Origin: Raphanus sativus
Taxonomy: Eukaryota; Streptophyta; Magnoliopsida; Brassicales; Brassicaceae
Assembly (NCBI RefSeq): GCF_000801105.2
Contig: NC_079516.1
Location: 6,634,001 to 6,698,000 of the forward strand
Direction of reading: 5' to 3'
DNA length: 64,000 nt
Part shown: one piece after another, positions 59,269 through 64,000 of the stretch
Position numbering within the stretch: position 1 is the stretch's first letter
How the letters are laid out: every line of letters starts with the position of its first letter
Made by a program: the position numbers and the translations under genes
Notes under the pieces: model-generated
Databases searched by the model: none
Told to the model about the DNA's origin: nothing
What the model saw: the letters and a program-made list of their open reading frames with translations, nothing else

Positions 59269-61500
59269 TTTACTTCTTAAACATTAAATGCATTTCAGAA
59301 TATATATATTTTGGTGTATCTAATTAAATTGGTGTGGGGATATGATTTTATAAATGAAGGTGAGGGGTCCATTTTGACCCTCTTTTTTATGCTTGCTTGG
59401 GGTCGATATTTCTGCTTTTGGTTAAATTAATGACTTTTCTTTGTTTTTTCAGATCACAACTGTCTACGTTTTCCTACTTTTTTCCTTTTAATATATCCTT
59501 TTTAATATGGTGATTTATGTATCATGTATGTATTTTATATTAAGAAGGATTGTTGAGTTGAATATATTATTCATGATTTTTGTCCTTTTGTAGTGGGGCA
59601 CCTCATGTTGCAAAATTCGCAGTCCCTTCACTTATAAGATATGCATTTTTTCTTCTCTTTTGATGTAAAAAGTCAGAAATAAAGTTTTATTTTTTTAAAG
59701 TGAGGAAAAAGTCTAATATTTTTAGCTTCAATGTGGAATTTCTTTTTTGTTCATTTTAACATTTTATCAGTTTGTAGAAGTCGTGTTAGCATTATTTATT
59801 GGAGATTATTTTGAGGACATATTTTTAATACTTATTTATGGATTTTCTAGGAAACTTTAGTCAAATGATTGGGTGTTTGACATAATGTACCATAAACTAT
59901 AAAATGAATATATTAAGTTATCCAAATAATTAACAATTGAACCATAAATACAAAATTAAAATGAATTATTTGTAAAATTAAAATATAACATTTGTCTAAT
60001 ATCTAATATTGAAATTTCGATTTCCATTCTTTTAATAACTCTTATGTCTATATGTATCAATTGTATTTTACTGTAATACATAAAATTAGTTATACATTAG
60101 TTAGATATACAGTAATATGAGTAACACAATGATTTGTGTAATCAAGATTTGATTTTTTTTTTTGCAACTGATTGATTGTTGTTTACTCCGCATATTAAAA
60201 GAGTGAGTACAAATCCCTGTTTCTGAACTCAAAATCTTGAATTGGATAGTTTAAAAACAACTACAGTTAAAATACGCAATTATATAATTTATTGACATTC
60301 AAAAAGAACAATGATAGCATTTCACTGATCTGGAAAGGAAAGCTTTAAAATATACATTGGATCATATTACTCACTTTTTTATAATCTTCTCTGCTAAAGA
60401 AAAATACAATTTTTATCTACCATAAAAAAATATACTAAATTTATTTCATCAACTACATCAATTTTATGATTTACGTTAATCTATTAAACACATAATATTT
60501 TTAAAAATCATAATAATTATAAAGTATTAATGAATTTTAATTGTAAATTCAAATTTTATTCTTAGTTATAACAAAATCTGTTAAAAAAATATGAAAAAAT
60601 TATTAAAAATTTCAAATGCATTCTATAAATTAATGCATTGATTAATTTGTAATTAGTAATATACTGCTAATATAAATTAATATTAAATAAATTTATACAT
60701 TTATAAAATAAAAAGATACCTACACGAATGTGGGGATCAAAATATGTTTTAAAACGAGCACTTACAAATAGCATCAACCGAATCACAAATAAAGTAATGC
60801 ATAAATGAATCATAAAGTTTGTTCCATTTTCACTTCGAATACTTGAATAGTGTTAAAAGTTGCCACTCTCGCATTTTGAATTCGAAGCTCTTAAATATAA
60901 ACGTACTTTGCATTAAACACTAAAAGACCAATAATATATGATTCAAAAGTTTAAAAGACCCAAACTTGGAGATCGTTATATCATATGATTAGACAATATA
61001 CTACATATTCCAATTCTTACTACAGTTTACAATGAATAAGGTCATAACATAAAGTAGGTTGATCATAACCAACAATATTCGTTACAACGTTCTTAAATCT
61101 TGCAAGTTAGTCAAGTAAGCACGGTAATAATTATAAAAAGTTGTCTGCAAACCTAGCGACATAAGTACGAAGGTCAAAGTGACAATTCGTCGATTAAGAA
61201 ACAATGAATTGTATACATGTATTATGTAAATTGATTTGATTTCAATATGTTCCAGAAGGCTTGAAGAGAATAATCAAACAAACGTTTTGTCAAAAAAATA
61301 AAAAACAAACAAACGACCTACATTCTAACGATGAAGGGGGAGGGGGGGAAGAGAAAGAAACAGTAATATAAAGATATGCGCAAACTGTATAGTAATATAC
61401 AAAAATTGAAATATAGTATACTACCATTGCTAGAGTCAAGTTCAAAATTGGCTAGAGCCTAGAAGATAGTTATCTTGCTTTGTGGAATTGCCTTCATGTG
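59269..61500. other. AT-rich intergenic DNA, no gene recognised
   Basis: No coding frame with family features, no clear element boundary. Confidence 0.45.
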
Positions 61501-61524
61501 TAATTTTTCTAAATTTGGATTATC

Positions 61525-62400
61525 GTTTAGAAAATTTATTAAATATATCTTATTAGCACTAATAATATATAGAATCTTTGAACTAATTTAATCTCAATAT
61601 CTTTTGATATGTTTTCACTTTAAATATAAATATGTTGTTTAAATTAAATATTCTAACAAATATGTTAAAAATATTTTAACAAGATCTTAATATTTTCACT
61701 AATTTCAAAATTAGTTTTGAAATATTATTATATATTAATATATTCAGTTATCGTTTATAAAATGAAAATAAAAATTATATCATATTTTTATCTATTATAT
61801 AATCATAATCAATCATATTAAAAGAAAATGATTGTATTGCCCTAAATATGATAAAACTGTATTAAGTTGATAAATTTATACTTTTTTCAAAAAAATATTT
61901 ATGTTCAAAAATAAAAATATAATACATTGTTAAGACGTGTTAATATTAACAAACTATAAAAACATGTATAAAATTAAAATATATTTCATTAAAGCTAATA
62001 ATATAAAATCTTTGTAACTCATTTAATCATCATATCTTTTAATTTTAAATATAAATATATATTTAGATATAGTATTATAAAAAATCTAATAAATCTGTTG
62101 AAATTTTTTTTAACAAAATCTTAATTTTCAAAAAGTTGATGTAAATATTTTCACTAATTTCGTAATTAGCAATGAACTATTACTATGCATTAATATATAT
62201 TGAGTTGTCATTTATAAAAAGAAAAATTAAAAGTATATCCTATTTTATTACTTTATAATCATAATCATTGTTAAAATACAATTATTATATTGAAATAAAT
62301 ATGATCAAAGTATATTAAATTGATGTATTTTCAAATTTTATTTTCATAAATATAAACTATTTATGTTAAAAATTTAATATGTTGACATAATGACTTGAAA
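61525..62400. repeat. Diverged tandem duplication, unit about 450 bp
   Basis: The order of words AATCTTTG-AACT..ATTTAATC..ATATCTTTT, then ATTTTCACTAATTTC..AATTAG, then ATAATCATAATCA, then AAATATGAT..A occurs at about 61550-61860 and again at about 62000-62310. A degraded Helitron-like end (GCTTTGAAGAGCGAGTC, then AATTTAG) follows at about 62511-62540. Confidence 0.6.
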
Positions 62401-62540
62401 TTAACAAACTATAGAATACATGCCTAAAAATTAACATATCTTAGATTTTTGTATATACAATAATATATTATCTAAAATAAATAAACATAAAAATATTGAT
62501 AAAAGGAAATCCAGCTTTGAAGAGCGAGTCAGAATTTAGT

Positions 62541-64000
62541 ACAAATTAAATAAATTTTTTTTTTAAAATATGTTTTTTCATGAATATACAAATTTGTTTA
62601 ATAACTATATACAAATACAATAAGATAATATATAATAAAAATGACAAATATATGTGAGTTTTAAATAGTTGATTAATCATAACATGTAAATTATAAAATT
62701 ATTATATTTGAAATAATTATATAAATATTTAAATATATGATTAACATTAAAGTATATACACCATTATTGCTCTAAAACAAATACTTTGTATATAAAATTG
62801 AAAACAAATATTCGTGCGGTTGCGTAGATTATATTAAGATTGATTCTAGTCTTGGATCTTATAAAAATATTATAGACAAACCCAACACATTTTCGTTAAA
62901 AAGGAGTAAAATACGATACATTACTAGCTCTACACAGAATTATAATAATAATAAAATTAAACATGTAAAAACATGCATGTGAATGAACGTGGTAAGGTTT
63001 TTAGAGCATATGATTTGAGACATGGATGTGTGAGAAGCTTTGCTGCACTGTCACTTGCTAAGTCCCTCTGTGTTTTTGACTGGTTTTTACTCCCAGCTCT
63101 TATTTGTCTTTTACCCCATTACACACCAACTCTTTGGATTCTATATGTCCGTTTAAGTTTTAACTTTTAACCAACAAATTAATTTAAAATAGTATTTTTA
63201 TTCGTAGATGTGTTCAAATAATATGTCTGAGTAATTTGTCGACTATCATTCTCTGAGTAATTTATCTACTATCATTTTTTTGTTCAAATCATTTTCATGT
63301 TCTAAAATTAGGAATATCACTTGTTGAAGAAGCTGTGATTCTGATATGACTTTAGGAATATATCTTACTTTTCACTTTTATATGAATCTGCGGTTACATA
63401 TAATCTTTATCATTATATTAGTTAAGTGTTCACTATAAAACCTTATTAAAAATACTTAAAAGATAAATTATTGAAATGATTGAAAACAAAGACTATTGTT
63501 GGACAAAAAAAATGTTTTAAGAACAGATACTTCTTCTTATCAAAGATATTGTAGAAAATGAACTTTTGTTTTAATGAAAATTGTAGATTTTCATCTTTAA
63601 GAATAAAAGAAAAACTAAAACTTTAACCCTAAACTTAATCTTAAACGAATTTTAATTAAAGCTTACCATGTTTCCATAATAGCTGTTTTTAATTAGTTGG
63701 TCTTTTCACAGTTTGCTATATCAATTTCGCAATACATAACTGACTTGTAAACTTATTATGACCATATCTCATGAGTTGTCCAATGTTATTTAGAACTTAT
63801 AAGTATGCATGATCAATTGATCATATCCTTCTGCTTTATTTTCGTATCTCAAAGAAGAAAATGAAATGTTTGAGATGAAGTTAATTAAGACTTGAGATAA
63901 AAACACTACCCTAAACTTGTGAAGCACTTTAAGACTAAAAATGTAATTGTGCTAGCTTTTAACCACAGACTAAAATTAACAATTGTCGGCAAAGATTGGT
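62541..64000. other. Intergenic DNA to the window end, no gene recognised
   Basis: A 65-codon frame at 62973-63170 opens with ATG but has no known features or splice partners. The remainder is AT-rich without signals. Confidence 0.45.

Noticed and set aside
62973..63170. 65-codon ATG frame near the window end
   Set aside because: No recognisable features, no promoter or splice support.

Overview
The window is plant nuclear DNA, almost certainly from a Brassica species or close relative. Genes have many short introns with GT-AG borders and AT-rich intergenic DNA. Six of the seven host genes I could resolve look, from memory of Arabidopsis and without any search, like the ordered set At3g19420 to At3g19540. 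Several Arabidopsis genes of that interval are missing, as expected of a fractionated copy of a triplicated genome.

Host genes, left to right: (1) the 3' part of a PTEN2-type lipid/protein phosphatase (375-2164, +); (2) a secreted proline-rich protein with a C-terminal root-cap/LEA-related domain (6571-4224, -); (3) an F-box/FBA protein (11216-10110, -); (4) a small bHLH factor resembling bHLH113 (30899-27943, -); (5) an 81-residue LYR-family protein (32700-32379, -); (6) a HAT3.1-type PHD-finger/homeodomain factor (38381-34428, -); (7) a GASA/snakin cysteine-rich peptide (49080-49944, +), which I do not remember at this Arabidopsis position; (8) a DUF620 protein (55918-57482, +).

The most striking host observation is in the HAT3.1 gene. 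A tandem duplication of about 1.2 kb inside the gene has copied the acidic region and all homeobox exons in frame, so the predicted protein (about 1,002 aa) has one PHD finger and two complete homeodomains. All splice sites of both copies are intact, and the exon phases would also allow a normal single-homeodomain product by skipping one unit.

Mobile DNA fills most of the rest. There are Helitrons at 3107-3748, 7246-7868, 13347-16287 (with a broken RPA70-like gene), 16486-25887, 28449-29619 (inside a bHLH intron), 39074-40693 and 58622-59268. A three-level nest lies at 16486-25887: a Helitron is interrupted by an inverted Helitron (16580-24923), which is interrupted by a full CACTA transposon (17105-24798, TSD TAT) with both its genes. 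A young Ty1/copia element (41567-48692, TSD GTAAG) has near-identical LTRs, a variable minisatellite in each LTR and one frameshift in its protease region. Two poly(A)-tailed retroposons with long target duplications lie at 11642-12692 and 32918-34020. Stowaway MITEs (29658-29896, 50873-51130) and a Tourist-type MITE (41320-41490) are also clear. A glycine-rich RNA-binding protein pseudogene fragment lies near 27000.

All boundaries and exon models come from reading the sequence by eye. No alignment, database search or expression data were available.
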